Below, in pieces: positions 44,891 through 54,871 of a stretch of 64,000 nucleotides of DNA. Every line of letters starts with the position of its first letter. Position 1 is the first letter of the stretch. The notes beneath the pieces were generated by a model that was given only the letters and a program-made list of their open reading frames with translations, did not search any database and had not been told where the DNA came from. Origin of the DNA: Diplolepis rosae (taxonomy: Eukaryota > Arthropoda > Insecta > Hymenoptera > Diplolepididae); assembly GCA_030998225.1 (NCBI GenBank), contig JAPYXD010000555.1, positions 5,952,001 to 6,016,000 on the forward strand, in the 5' to 3' direction. The translations under genes were made by a program, and so were the position numbers.

Positions 44891-46007
44891 CACTGAGAGA
44901 CTTTTCGTTAGAGTAAATGATAAAGATGAATCAAAATTTAGTATAATATCGTTTCAAAATGGGGAAAGCCGAGGCTTTATTATACTTATTCATATTATGA
45001 CATCGAAGTTTGATATAGTCATAACGGTCTTTAATACATGAAGAAGATAAAGTAGTATTTTAAATACTAAATATTATGAATCTCTATTCGAGAAATTGAA
45101 AGTACGATAAAATTATATTATGATTACTAAGTTGTCTAAAAATAATTTGAATAAGGTAAATAATGAATATCACATTTTGGAAAGCATGTTTGAGAAATTC
45201 ATATTATGAATATGAACTTGCCAGAAACCTCACGACGCGCAGCAAAAAACAAAACATTCATTCTCGGTTTTTCATATAATTTGTTTCAGAATGTCGTCCG
45301 AGTACTTCCGACGTTATCCGAATAGCTTCGTAGACTCGAATCCAAGTCTGCCCACCCCCCAACTCAGTAGTGGCTTATAAGCGACATTTATTTCGGTATA
45401 TGGCAAGCGAGAATAGCCGAGAGGCTTTAGGCGTTAGAAATGCGTTTAGTTAATGTAGATATAGGTAGAGTTAGGAGGTTCGAACCCATAGGCGATTCTG
45501 AAATTTAATTTCAAGCGTGTATGCGAATATAAATAGTGTAGCATTGTGTACTTAAATATATGAACATAACTAAGGTATGATAATAATATTTGTGTATGTG
45601 TTTCCACTGAAACCTCCCCTCTTCTGAGTGCCCAAAGCTCTCCCCTCTATCTTCCTCTTGCTTCGCACGCGTTAGAAAAAGACACCACAATCCATAACCC
45701 GGAGACGTCCCTTCTGAAGGTCAAACTTTTTGGTGGAGTGAGTGATTTTTCATATAGTGGTTTTCAGATTCACATATTCTTTGTTTCGCTTCGAAACTTT
45801 GATATAGTAAATTTCAAATTCTCGTAGGTTTCATAGCAGTTCGTAAAACATATATTCCATTCATTCAAACGAAAATATTAATTTCGCCGCTTGAAAACCA
45901 CTATATTAATTTCTGATACGTAAACCCTGTTTGCCTCACTTTGAAACGATATTATACTAAAATATGATTCACTTTTACGATTTATTCTAACGAAAAGTCT
46001 CTCAGTG
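44891..46007 (+). mobile_element. TIR element with tRNA-like core, most complete copy
   Basis: CACTGAGAGACTTTTCGTTA after TA and TAACGAAAAGTCTCTCAGTG before TA (46008-46009). 1117 bases. The tRNA-like block (TAGCCGAGAGGCTTTAGGC ... GGTTCGAACCC, 45414-45488) sits in the centre. Same element as 13986-15184, without the nested MITE. No transposase, so it depends on an enzyme encoded elsewhere. Confidence 0.82.
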
Positions 46008-46099
46008 TATTTGTAAAAAAATATATTGGTATATTAAATCGAATGTACCGAAGTATTACATTTAATATTCATATTCTGGACTTGCATTGACCCTTAATT

Positions 46100-46380
46100 A
46101 ATAATTGAAAATATATGTTGATGTTGATAGTTAGCTTTAGAGTCCAAGGTTAATAAAAACTCAGAGTTTTACATAATCAGACGTTTCGGCTAATTACTTA
46201 AAAATTTTTATGAAAGAAATCTTATATTAGCAACCCCCTTTTTTCTAAATATTGTAGATTCAAAATACATCGCTGATAAGGGCTCCGATCATAGCCGAAA
46301 CGTTTGATTATGTAAAACTCTGAGTTTATTAACCTTGGACCCTAAAGCCAACTATTAACATCAACATATATCTTCAATTA
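46100..46380. repeat. Inverted pair of retroelement ends with a hammerhead-like motif
   Basis: About 90-base arms face each other: AGTCCAAGGTTAATAAAAAC ... AATCAGACGTTTCGGC near 46140-46195, and CGAAACGTTTGATTATGTAA ... ACCTTGGACCCTAAAGCC near 46298-46350. The right arm has CTGATAAG, a GGCT/AGCC stem and GAAACGT (46272-46305), a decayed hammerhead core. The layout resembles the inverted ends of Penelope-like copies. Confidence 0.6.
46272..46305 (+). ncRNA. Degenerate hammerhead-like motif
   Basis: CTGATAAG, stem GGCT...AGCC, then CGAAACGT. The CUGAUGA box has one change (G to A) and the triplet is GUU, so cleavage is doubtful. The same layout recurs at 61459-61490 (minus). Confidence 0.45.
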
Positions 46381-46912
46381 CATTTAACACACTAAACCTA
46401 CCAGAGCGGTCAAATGGCCGCTTTTGACCGCCCGAAAAATAAATGTTTTTTAATTATTATATGATAATTATTTTGTGTTTATTATTCATGCTAAATTCTG
46501 TATTAATTACAATCAACTGGAAAAGACTATAATGTTTATTTTAAAAGCGGTAATTTGACTGCCATCGGTAGAAATAGGTATATATAATATGTCGGTAGGT
46601 TTAGTGTTAATACACCAAAACTAACAATTCTGGTAATTTGATTATACGCAATTACAAACGTATTTTTGAGGTTAATATATATGCTATAAATGATAAAGTA
46701 GATTATTTTTTTTCATTTATAAGGGGAACATTCAATTTTAGATTATTTGAGATATACAAGTATTTGAAAAATTAGTTTGCTTAACTTATGAGCATTTAGG
46801 CATATCATGAATTTTCATATTCAGAGCAATTTTTAGCTCAAGTCCACCCCAGTACGTCGAACCTTCGACATAATTGAGGAGAAAGTTTGGTAATATTGAT
46901 GATTAAGACCAT
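46380..46912. other. 5' flank of ap, AT-rich, no gene
   Basis: Contains a short inverted relation between AGCGGTCAAATGGCCGCTTT and AAAAGCGGTAATTTGACTGCC (46405-46565), probably a small MITE. Nothing coding. Confidence 0.4.
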
Positions 46913-46916
46913 GCGA

Positions 46917-47557
46917 TACTTAGGAAATTGGCGAATTGTATTGGTTTTAAATTTCTACATCTTTATGTCCAAAATACATAAAATTTTGTTTTCAAAATTA
47001 AGGAAATAGTAGAGAAGCTAAAAAAGGACGTAGATAGACAACTTTTGGTTTTAAAAAATAAAAAAAGTTCAATTTTACAAAATCTATCAAACATTTTTTT
47101 TAGCTTATTGTCTATTTGTTTTTCTATACAATGACCCTCCAATTTTGTGATTGGATGAAAAATATAATTTTGCCACGCCAAAAACCATCAGATTTTTGAG
47201 CAAAATTTTAATTTTTTTTTTAAACTCCGCCATTTTATTGCATTTGAATTTTTTTTTATAATCGAGGGTCATTGTATAGGAAATATATTCCAGTTTAATT
47301 AAATTTTTGGTTTTTTTTATTTCAGGCACTGTGAAGGCGACAATCACTGCAGCAGTAGCTTGATGAATATCGAATATTTTCATTTGAAAACATTACTGTG
47401 TATTCATTATTTATGCACAAATATATCTGCAAAATTTTAAAACATTCGATGCAATACTTTTTTTTTTAAATTCACAAAAATCACCTGTTTTTCAGGCAGT
47501 CAAACTAGTTGTGCCCCTTAACATGAAATTGCTACTTTTCTCAAATATCACATGACC
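46917..47557. mobile_element. TTAA-flanked foldback element
   Basis: GACCATGCGATACTTAGGAA after TTAA (46913-46916), with TCAAATATCACATGACC before TTAA (47558-47561). Same family as 8375-8733 (shared GGACGTAGATAGA and AAAAAAAGTTCAATTTT). The middle includes a second palindrome, TATACAATGACCCTC / GAGGGTCATTGTATA (47127 and 47263). Confidence 0.7.
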
Positions 47558-47572
47558 TTAAATTGATTCACA

Positions 47573-47660
47573 GAGAAAAATAGCTCGAGAAACTGTACTC
47601 AACTTTTGAACAAAGTTCGGGCATATGGACAAGTTGGAGATTATTTAATATTTAAAGAAT
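47573..47660. repeat. Repeat shared with 62822-62902
   Basis: AGAGAAAAATAGCTCGAGAA and GACAAGTTGGAGATTATTTA recur almost unchanged at 62822-62902. The repeat is short and its class is unknown. Confidence 0.6.
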
Positions 47661-47994
47661 TTGAAATCTCTGTGTTTGGCTCACAAAACATGACGCCAAT
47701 TTGAAGATCGTTAAACAAATGTTATTAAACAATGATTATCCAAATAACTTCGTCGATAAAAATATAAAAATCCGCATGAATAAAATTTAATACAGCTCAC
47801 CAAATTCTATAAATAAAAAAAACCGTTCAGATTTATACAGATATGTATGTTTACCATGCAACATAACAAACTTCACTAAATTGTCAAATATTTTTAAAAA
47901 ATATAATATTTCAACTATCCCTGTGATTAGAAAAACTTTGAAATCAATAATAAAATTGGCTTAAGACTCCAGGAATAATGGGAACAAACTAATA

Positions 47995-48330
47995 TTGCGT
48001 ACAAATTTAATTATAAAAATTGCCCTGCGACTTATATTGGTCAATCTAAGAGAGCATTAAGAGTTCGTATTAATGAACACAAAAATAAAAAAAACAGTGA
48101 ATCCGTAGTCTGTGAACATCAATTAGAATTCAACCATAGATTTGATTGGGGAAATAATTTTCTTTTTTTTTTGGTGAGGAGGAAAAACCAATATACTGCC
48201 CGCGGAACCGCCTTTCGGCTTTAAACTTCGCGGACTATCGGAAAAGATTAACACCAGAGATGATCCATATAAAATGTAATAAATTTAGTATTAATATAAA
48301 AGAAGATATATTTGCTTTGAATTTATAATA
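47995..48330 (+). pseudogene. GIY-YIG endonuclease remnant, interrupted
   Basis: YKFNYKNCPATYIGQSKRAL, then RVRINEHKNKKNSESVVCEH and LEFNHRFDWGN, where TYIGQSKR-L--R--EH is the GIY-YIG core with the conserved Arg. After an insertion and a frameshift, RLTPEMIHIKCNKFSINIKE and DIFALNL follow, matching the copy at 3870-4110. Reverse-transcriptase sequence upstream is not recognisable. Nonfunctional. Confidence 0.8.
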
Positions 48331-48590
48331 ACTTCTGTCAATATTTAAAATTAACTGTTACAATGTAATAATTTAATAGACAAAGTTTCGTCGACTCCAT
48401 GACATTATGTCATTTTATTAACTAAAATCATGGTTTTTATTATCATTTTATACATTCGACATTACTCATCATGAGTTAACCTTCTTTCATAAAGGTAAAA
48501 TTTGATATTTTGTGCATGTTTTAATATTGAGTTTATTTTTTTTTGTGTGTGTCAATTTTATACTATTTGGTGTTGTTTAATTCAATAAAG

Positions 48591-48632
48591 CCTGATGAGG
48601 TTGGCAAACCCATAGCCAACGAAACGTCGCTA
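48591..48632 (+). ncRNA. Minimal hammerhead ribozyme motif (Penelope-type)
   Basis: CCTGATGAG, stem GTTGG...CCAAC with a 9-base loop, GAAA, then CGTCGCT. The invariant boxes are intact and stem II is conserved relative to 3481-3520, while the loop differs (CAAACCCATAG against CGAACCAAG). Loop change with a kept stem fits selection on RNA structure, though two copies prove little. Confidence 0.75.
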
Positions 48633-48659
48633 CAATTTTGACATAATGAAGAGTTTTCT

Positions 48660-49370
48660 TCTTTATATTTTACCCTCATCGATCGCAAACCAAGATCTTT
48701 TATAATATTCACAATGAAGGGCGACACCACCATTTCTTCAAATGTATAATTTAGTCACGTTGTCCGATTGATCCATGACCTAAATACAACAATTTCTAAC
48801 AGTGTAAATTGATAGTGCCAATCTTCAAAAGCTCTTAACCCAACCTTGACTTTTTCCATCAAAAATATTTTTGTTAATTAATTTCATTTCAGTATTTTTT
48901 CCTTGAGTTTCACATGATTACTCGGTACTTAAACTGAAGAAAAATTGAACGTTGAGGTTGAAATAGAACAAGAGCGTAGCTGTTAGGATGGGAAGGAGAT
49001 GACGCGTGAATACTAAACACACAGGGTCAGGACAATGAATTCAGATGTCCCATGGAGAACAGCTACCCGGCTTTTAAGAACCCCCTTCGTGTAGAATTCA
49101 TATTAGTTAGAGAACTGCAAAGCTTTAGAAATTTGCACTTATTACCTCATCGATATAATCCAAATTGTGATTTATTTAATCTGTTCATAGGACAATTTGT
49201 TAGAAATACAGGGCGAATATAGAGATCATATTAATATTAACGATTACTAAAAAACAGGAATGATTACTAAAAGAGAAAAGATAGTATTGAACTGTAGATA
49301 ACTCATTATGAAATACAAATTACATCAAGGCTATGAATCAATTAGACGACATGACGTTGGCAATTGTAAT
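48660..49370. other. 5' flank of ap, no gene
   Basis: Contains one right terminus of the CACTGTTAGAAATT family near 48790 (TTTCTAACAGTG). The rest is unassigned. Confidence 0.4.
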
Positions 49371-49373
49371 TAG

Positions 49374-49503
49374 GGTATGTAAGGCTATTCAAAACTGAAT
49401 AACTAAAATGGATTTTTGGTACCAGGCAAACCTTTCCGACTCTTTTGTTTACATCTGTCTGGTACCGGAAATCCATTTAAGTCATGTTTTTGAATAACCT
49501 TAG
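49374..49503. mobile_element. Small palindromic MITE
   Basis: AAGGCTATTCAAAA ... ATGGATTTTTGGTACCAG faces CTGGTACCGGAAATCCATTT ... TTTTTGAATAACCTT. The arms are about 50 bases with a short loop. No coding. Confidence 0.68.
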
Positions 49504-49557
49504 ATACTGTAATTTCAGTTACTGACGTCACGTAGTCCAGTTGATCTATGGCCTTAA

Positions 49558-50302
49558 GGACGTTCTCTTGAAAATCACTTTTCTTTAGATTTCTTTCAAA
49601 CTTCGTAAATAAGTACTTTTTACCATGATCTACAAAGCGGTAAAAAGATTAGCATCAAGACCGGTACTTAAAATCGAGAAATTAAGCTCTAAAGTTGAAT
49701 CTCTTAACACGTGTTAGATAGGCGTAGTTCAGTTTCGCGATACCTTTCTTTACATTAAAAGCACAATTTTCTTTAGATTTTTTTGGAAAACTAGTATATT
49801 ATACTAGAGATTATAAGGAATCGTATGCCATCATAAAAAATACGTGTACCGGCACTACTTTTAAAGATATACGTTGTTGAAACTCGCAGTTGCACAAATT
49901 CTTAGCCGGCTTACTGAAGCAAATATGGTGACTTGGCAACACAGTATCAACAGCGCGCGCGTACGCTTACATTTGACATTGCTTCCAGAGCTTTGTTTTT
50001 ACGAGCAGCTGATTTTTGTGAAATAAAAAATCCATTTTTGTTGCGAAATTTATTATAAATCTTATTAGTATTTACAAACCGTCAATAAACTCATAATATA
50101 ACCTCTCTCACACCATATGCTTTCGACTTGATATGAGAAAGACAGGAAAGCGGTGTTGCTAAATCCACAAATCGACGCAGAAGACACATTTTGTTACTTT
50201 CGCGCATAAACGGTGCTCAACTCATTCGGTTAGAAAGCTTAACAGTAATCCCACTACCTATAATAGAGTAGGATGAGCACATCTACGGGCAAGAGAACGT
50301 CC
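49558..50302. mobile_element. TTAA-flanked TIR element
   Basis: GGACGTTCTCTTG and CAAGAGAACGTCC are exact inverted ends bounded by TTAA (49554-49557 and 50303-50306). 745 bases. A balanced interior (49880-50260) includes GCGCGCGCGTACGC. No transposase ORF, so it is non-autonomous of piggyBac type. Confidence 0.82.
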
Positions 50303-52270
50303 TTAAGCACAGATCAAAACGATTATGCTTATCCACTCAAAACATAACCTATTTTGCGAATTATTTAATTCGTGTTGAAATTAATAGCATACACTGTTAG
50401 AAATTTTTGTATTAAATTTCCATTACATGTAATGGAAGCTTTTTTCAGTAACGTACATTCCCGAACAAAAATCTTAGCCCATAGCACTCAAAGCCAAATT
50501 TACCCAGATTTCAAAGTTACATATTTCAGCAAAAAATTGACCTAGCGAGACGAGCTTGGGCGCGTTTGAAAGCTTTTTTTTTCCACAGAAAGATTTTCAA
50601 ATTCTTTAAATATTCTTGCCCATTTATGACTTGACGCATCACTGTGGGAAAAAATCGCACAAAAATTTTAAAAAATGTATTTTGTAGCTTTTTTGAAGCT
50701 CTTTCGAAAGTACGCATAGAAAAAAAGATTGATTCAAATTTATTGCAATTATGAGCATTTTTGTTGAAAAATGACCTTTATTTTCAAGATCTATTATCTC
50801 TGGAAATACGAAAGATACAGAAAACATTTTTTTTTCAATTTCCAAAGCCGATAATTATTACAAGATTTACTGAAGAAGGAAACAATTTTTTCGATTCAAA
50901 GAAAGTTTCTTCAACTTAAAGAAGAATTCTGAGATGTTTTAAAAAATCGTAATAAATTTATTTTTAAAAATTAATAAAAAAATGCAATTTACATATTCGT
51001 GATATTATGCATCACATCTGAAAGTATTATTAAATTTAACTAGTTCTGAAAATGGTCAGAACTGTGATATATTCTAGCTTTATTTGTACACACTAAAGAG
51101 AATTTCTTAGAATCAGAATATAACTTTGACGAATTAAAAAAAATGTTTAATTTAAATATAACAGTTGTTTTTAGAAACTGAAACAAAAATTTGAAATACT
51201 TTCATCTTAAAAACCACAAGCTTTTATTTAAATTTTAATACAGGTGTGTATATATTTGGATGATGTTTGTTAATTTTAATACATTTTGATTAAAAAGTTA
51301 TTAAATTTATGAATGTATATTAATTTTCCATAATATACAAATCTATTAATTTTAAATTACCACTTGTATAATAAAATCTATTAAAATCAATAAGATTTTT
51401 AACAACGTAGGTGAGATTTAATTAGAATTATATACATATGTGGTGTGTACAATATTTTTTTAACTTGTTCAAATCTCCAAGTGATACAAAATGTAAAAAT
51501 GCTTGTATTGAAGATTCAATTCAAGATTATTGAATTCTGTTTTGTAACCCTAAATATACTGAAAAAAATTTAATAAAAAAAGCAGACGAAAAGTAAAATT
51601 GAATTAAAGTAACAATCTGGTAAAAAATGATGGAATTTTATAGTTTTCTTCACTAGATTTCCTATACAGAGAAACATTTTATATGGATTTTTACTAAAGT
51701 ATTTTACAATATGAGGACAAAAGTATCACTCTGAGAATTGTTGTCAGTACACTCAGAAAAAGGATTTGATTAATTCAAAGAAAATGATATGTTTGGAAGA
51801 CATTCTTTGATTGATATAAATGATTTATTCGAATTAAATAAAATTTAATTAAAATAAAGTATCTTTTGTATTTTGACTGCGAAAAATTTTCAACTCGCTG
51901 GGAATAATTACCATTTTACCTCAATTTTCCATTGATTCCTAATATTTTTTAAAATTATTATTATAAAATAAAACATATATTTGTCCCTAAAAATTCGTAA
52001 AAAAATTTTCTCCTTGTGGTCAATTCAACTAAATAATTTTTTCTATGAAACATTTTGTTGCTTCCTCCAAACTCCAAAGGAATGAATTTTAATCTCGATT
52101 TGCCTGCCTCTATAAAATGTTATTTAGTGTGAAGTTGTGTTAATGTATCGACCGCCCTAAATTCGATTTATTCTCATCCATTTAATCTTCTATGGTTTAA
52201 AATTAGGTTTGGAGGATTAAAAATTGCTTCACAAATAATTTGTGATAAAAATGTAAAAAGAATGAGATAG
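50303..52270. other. 5' flank of ap, repeat debris
   Basis: Holds a CACTGTTAGAAATTT terminus (50394), the SINE tail (50558-50605), the 50862-51140 repeat, and CACTCAGAAAAAGGATTTGA (51749), a left end of the 26685 family. No gene. Confidence 0.45.
50558..50610 (+). repeat. SINE tail fragment
   Basis: CGTTTGAAAGC, T-run, CCACAGAAAGATTTTCAAAT matches the tails at 9520-9565 and 52930-52980 (minus). The tRNA-like head is missing. Confidence 0.5.
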
Positions 52271-52640
52271 TCTGTCAGGCAGTAGCAGAAGATGAACACC
52301 TGAGAGGCGAGAAATTGTATATAGAGGAGAAAATGTAAAGAGACGTGCATAAACGCTTCTTTGGAAACGACTGACCTAAACGACCCTCCCTGCAGATATT
52401 GTCATCATTGTTATAATGTCGAGCATGCCAAAGGTATGGCCACAAGCACGTATAAAGGCCAACAATACTTGGCAGGCCAGTTACACGCGCGACAACTATA
52501 TTACAATAAGGCGGACGTCGTAAACGCCTTCCATTCATTCTATCGGAAGAAAACGTTTTTTTCTCCAAAAATCTATTATTCAATCTTTCGGCACACCCGT
52601 CGTTGTACGATCGAAAACGCGTGCTAGTCAATGGACTTAA
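52270..52640. other. GC-richer block upstream of ap, unassigned
   Basis: Balanced composition, with overlapping ORFs of 122 codons (minus) and 88 codons (plus), neither with a recognised domain. CACGTATAAAGG near 52447 is a TATA-like string. It may be a regulatory island or an old insertion. Confidence 0.3.
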
Positions 52641-52929
52641 CACGGATTACAAGAGTTCTTCTGAGAGATACGAATTTGCCGCCAGTTGTGAATCTACCCA
52701 AGTGTTCTAAACACTTTAAAATTTTCCGTGAAAACATGATATTTTTTGAAAAAAAATAGGAAAATCGAAAAGGCTCATGGTACATGCACTGTTAGAAATT
52801 TACAAAATTTTTATAGTACAAAGGTAGAGTTCTAAAATTCTCAAGAATTTAAGTTCAAGTAATATAACAGAGAATATTAAAGAATATAAGAGAATATAAA
52901 GAGAATTTAAAAAGTTTATAGTTTAAATA

Positions 52930-53060
52930 ATTATTTATCAATATATGTAAATCTTTCTGTGAAAAAAAGTCGCTTTCGACTGCGCTGGGATTCGAGCCCA
53001 GGTCTTTCGATTGCCGGTCGACTGCTCTAACCACTGAGCTACACAGGCGTCCGACATCTC
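52930..53060 (-). repeat. tRNA(Ala-GGC-like)-derived SINE
   Basis: The minus strand reads GTAGCTCAGTGGTTAGAGC (A box and D-arm), an anticodon loop CCGGCAA (GGC), and CTGGGCTCGAATCCCAG (T-arm and B box). The acceptor stem has a mismatch and a wobble and the anticodon stem has only four pairs. The T-run/CACAGAAAGATTT tail shared with three other loci shows it is a SINE rather than a working tRNA gene. Confidence 0.65.
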
Positions 53061-53473
53061 CTTCTCCCCAGGAAGAGCTCCTTCCCGTGTAGAAATTTCG
53101 ATAGGGGCCTATCGGGGCCCTGGCGAGTTTACCCGAATTCTAGTCGTGATCTAGCGTGGAAAACTAGTCAGGCTTTTGTCGAGGCGGGCCCCACTAGACT
53201 TTCTAGTAAGGATTTAGTGATGTGAGCCCTTACACAACCCCATCTACAAAAAGACACCATTAGGGCCCTATTGGACCTGCGCATTGTATTTAAGGGCATG
53301 TATTAGCAGAGGCACGTGACCAATTTTGTTCAGGTATCTCACTGAAAAAATAATAAATAAAAAGGATTTTCCACACTGAGAGAAAAAGTACAGCGAAAAT
53401 TCGAGTTAAGACTCTAATATTTGCCGTTTTTAACGGCAACGGAGGGATATTCAAACTAATGAAGTACTATTAA

Positions 53474-54579
53474 CCCTTGCTTACCACACTTCTCTGGAGT
53501 AACACACTTACCACATATGGGTCCAAAGGACCCAGGCGAGAAAAATTGTTATAACAAATGAAAAATTACATATATTGACTTGAAATTTTTTTTAAACTTC
53601 TTGAATACTTACTTTAGAAGACTCCATAGGCTATATAGCCAAAAATTAAATTCAAATATTTTTTAAAAAATGCTAAAGTCAAAAGAGTGGAAAAAATGAC
53701 TATTGTTACTAAAGAATTCATAAATTTTTTAATTTCCCATATTAAGGGCTAAAAATTTAGGGCAGTCTTCTAATAATGTACCACTACAAGAAAAAAAATA
53801 GTAGTTTAGTGGATCTTTAAAAAAGTATGTTTATTTTGGAGAATGAATGACGAAAAAAAGTGGAAAAATGAAATAGGCGTTTTTGTCAAAGTACACTATT
53901 GTTTAATCTATTACAAGATGATATTTATTGAAAATATTCTCAAATTGCTTGATCCAATATGCCACGTAAATATCTTTCTGGCCATCGATTGCTTCGACCA
54001 CTCACTGTGTATGATTTCCTCTTCTCTGCATACGGTAGAAGTTACTTATGAAATGCCGAATGTCATAAGACATTATAATAAAACAAATCCGCTCTACAGG
54101 TACCAAAAATCGGATTTTCAAAGGAGGTGCTATGAAAACATTTTTTTGAAACGAGTAAACAGAAAAAATAGAAAATTTATTTTTTATTTCTTAGTCGAAA
54201 ATTTATCATCACTCCATTTAACAATTATCGTTATTGAAATGTTTTATATTGTTATAAAAAAAATTAGACGTTGTTAAACGTACTTTATACGCTTTATTCT
54301 TCAATGTAAAACCAATATACACTAAAAAAAAAATTCTGTCCAAAAAATCGCTTTCGAACGTACTTACCACACATGGGTCCAAAAGACCCAGGCCTATTTT
54401 TTGACAGTTGCCAAAAGTAGACGAATGGCTCTAGCGTCATGCTAAATGACCTGAAGGGTAGTTAAACTCTTCAACTATCGACAAATGTTGCTACAGACCG
54501 GTTTCTATTTCATTTAGGTATTTAAAATTGAGGCGCAAAAAGGTCCTGGGTCCTTTGGACCCAGTGTGGTAAGCAAGGG
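53474..54579. mobile_element. PiggyBac-like non-autonomous element
   Basis: CCCTTGCTTACCACACT and AGTGTGGTAAGCAAGGG are exact inverted ends between TTAA at 53470-53473 and 54580-54583. Subterminal palindromes TGGGTCCAAAGGACCCA (53518) and GGGTCCAAAAGACCC (54375) mark both sides. The interior ORF of 144 codons (53843-54277) shows no catalytic motif I can recognise; it may be a worn remnant or chance. Copy A keeps the empty TTAA site. Confidence 0.88.
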
Positions 54580-54748
54580 TTAAAAAAAATAGTACACTTA
54601 TTTAGTTATCATCAGTTTGTTTTTCTAACTACTCTTATTTAGTAACTTCTACTGCTTATGTTTACTATGAAAGCTTTAATTGATTTTTGTATTCACTCCA
54701 TGTTAATTGAACTACATATTTAGTTATTGTTACTACCTCGACACAATC

Positions 54749-54773
54749 AGACACACACACACACACACACACG
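54749..54773. repeat. AC dinucleotide microsatellite
   Basis: About eleven AC units, followed by GCGTG. It is part of copy B; copy A has a shorter, interrupted GT version near 41153-41171. Confidence 0.9.
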
Positions 54774-54871
54774 CGTGCTCACATATAATTATTATGATTA
54801 CACGCGAATTCGAGTCAATATTATAAAAAAGTTTTCTTAAAAGTGCTTGATACAAATAGATTTTCCACACC

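Larger units (their letters stand above)
47800..48650 (+). mobile_element. Penelope-like element 3' end, second copy
   Basis: Plus-strand GIY-YIG remnant, AT-rich 3' region and terminal hammerhead motif (48591-48632), in the same order as 3414-4172. About 80 bases of unrelated GC-rich DNA (48165-48245) interrupt the endonuclease. Confidence 0.75.
53084..54871. mobile_element. TIR element copy B with nested piggyBac-like element
   Basis: Inverted relative to copy A (40703-43933). Begins CCCGTGTAGAAATTTCGATA. Landmarks shared with A are the GGGGCCC subterminal motifs, GGCAACGGAGGGATAT, the GTGT/ACAC microsatellite and AAAAGTGCTTGA. The distal terminus is deleted near 54871. The TA site filled by the Tc1 relic in A is empty here, while the TTAA site empty in A is filled here by 53474-54579. 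Confidence 0.75.

Noticed and set aside
52978..53050. Functional tRNA-Ala gene
   Set aside because: Weak anticodon stem, acceptor mismatch, and a tail shared with other loci point to a SINE.
53843..54277. 144-codon ORF as a real transposase
   Set aside because: No catalytic Asp pattern or conserved block recognisable, and it is far shorter than piggyBac transposases.
54749..54773. CRISPR-like or regulatory array
   Set aside because: Simple AC microsatellite within a transposon copy.
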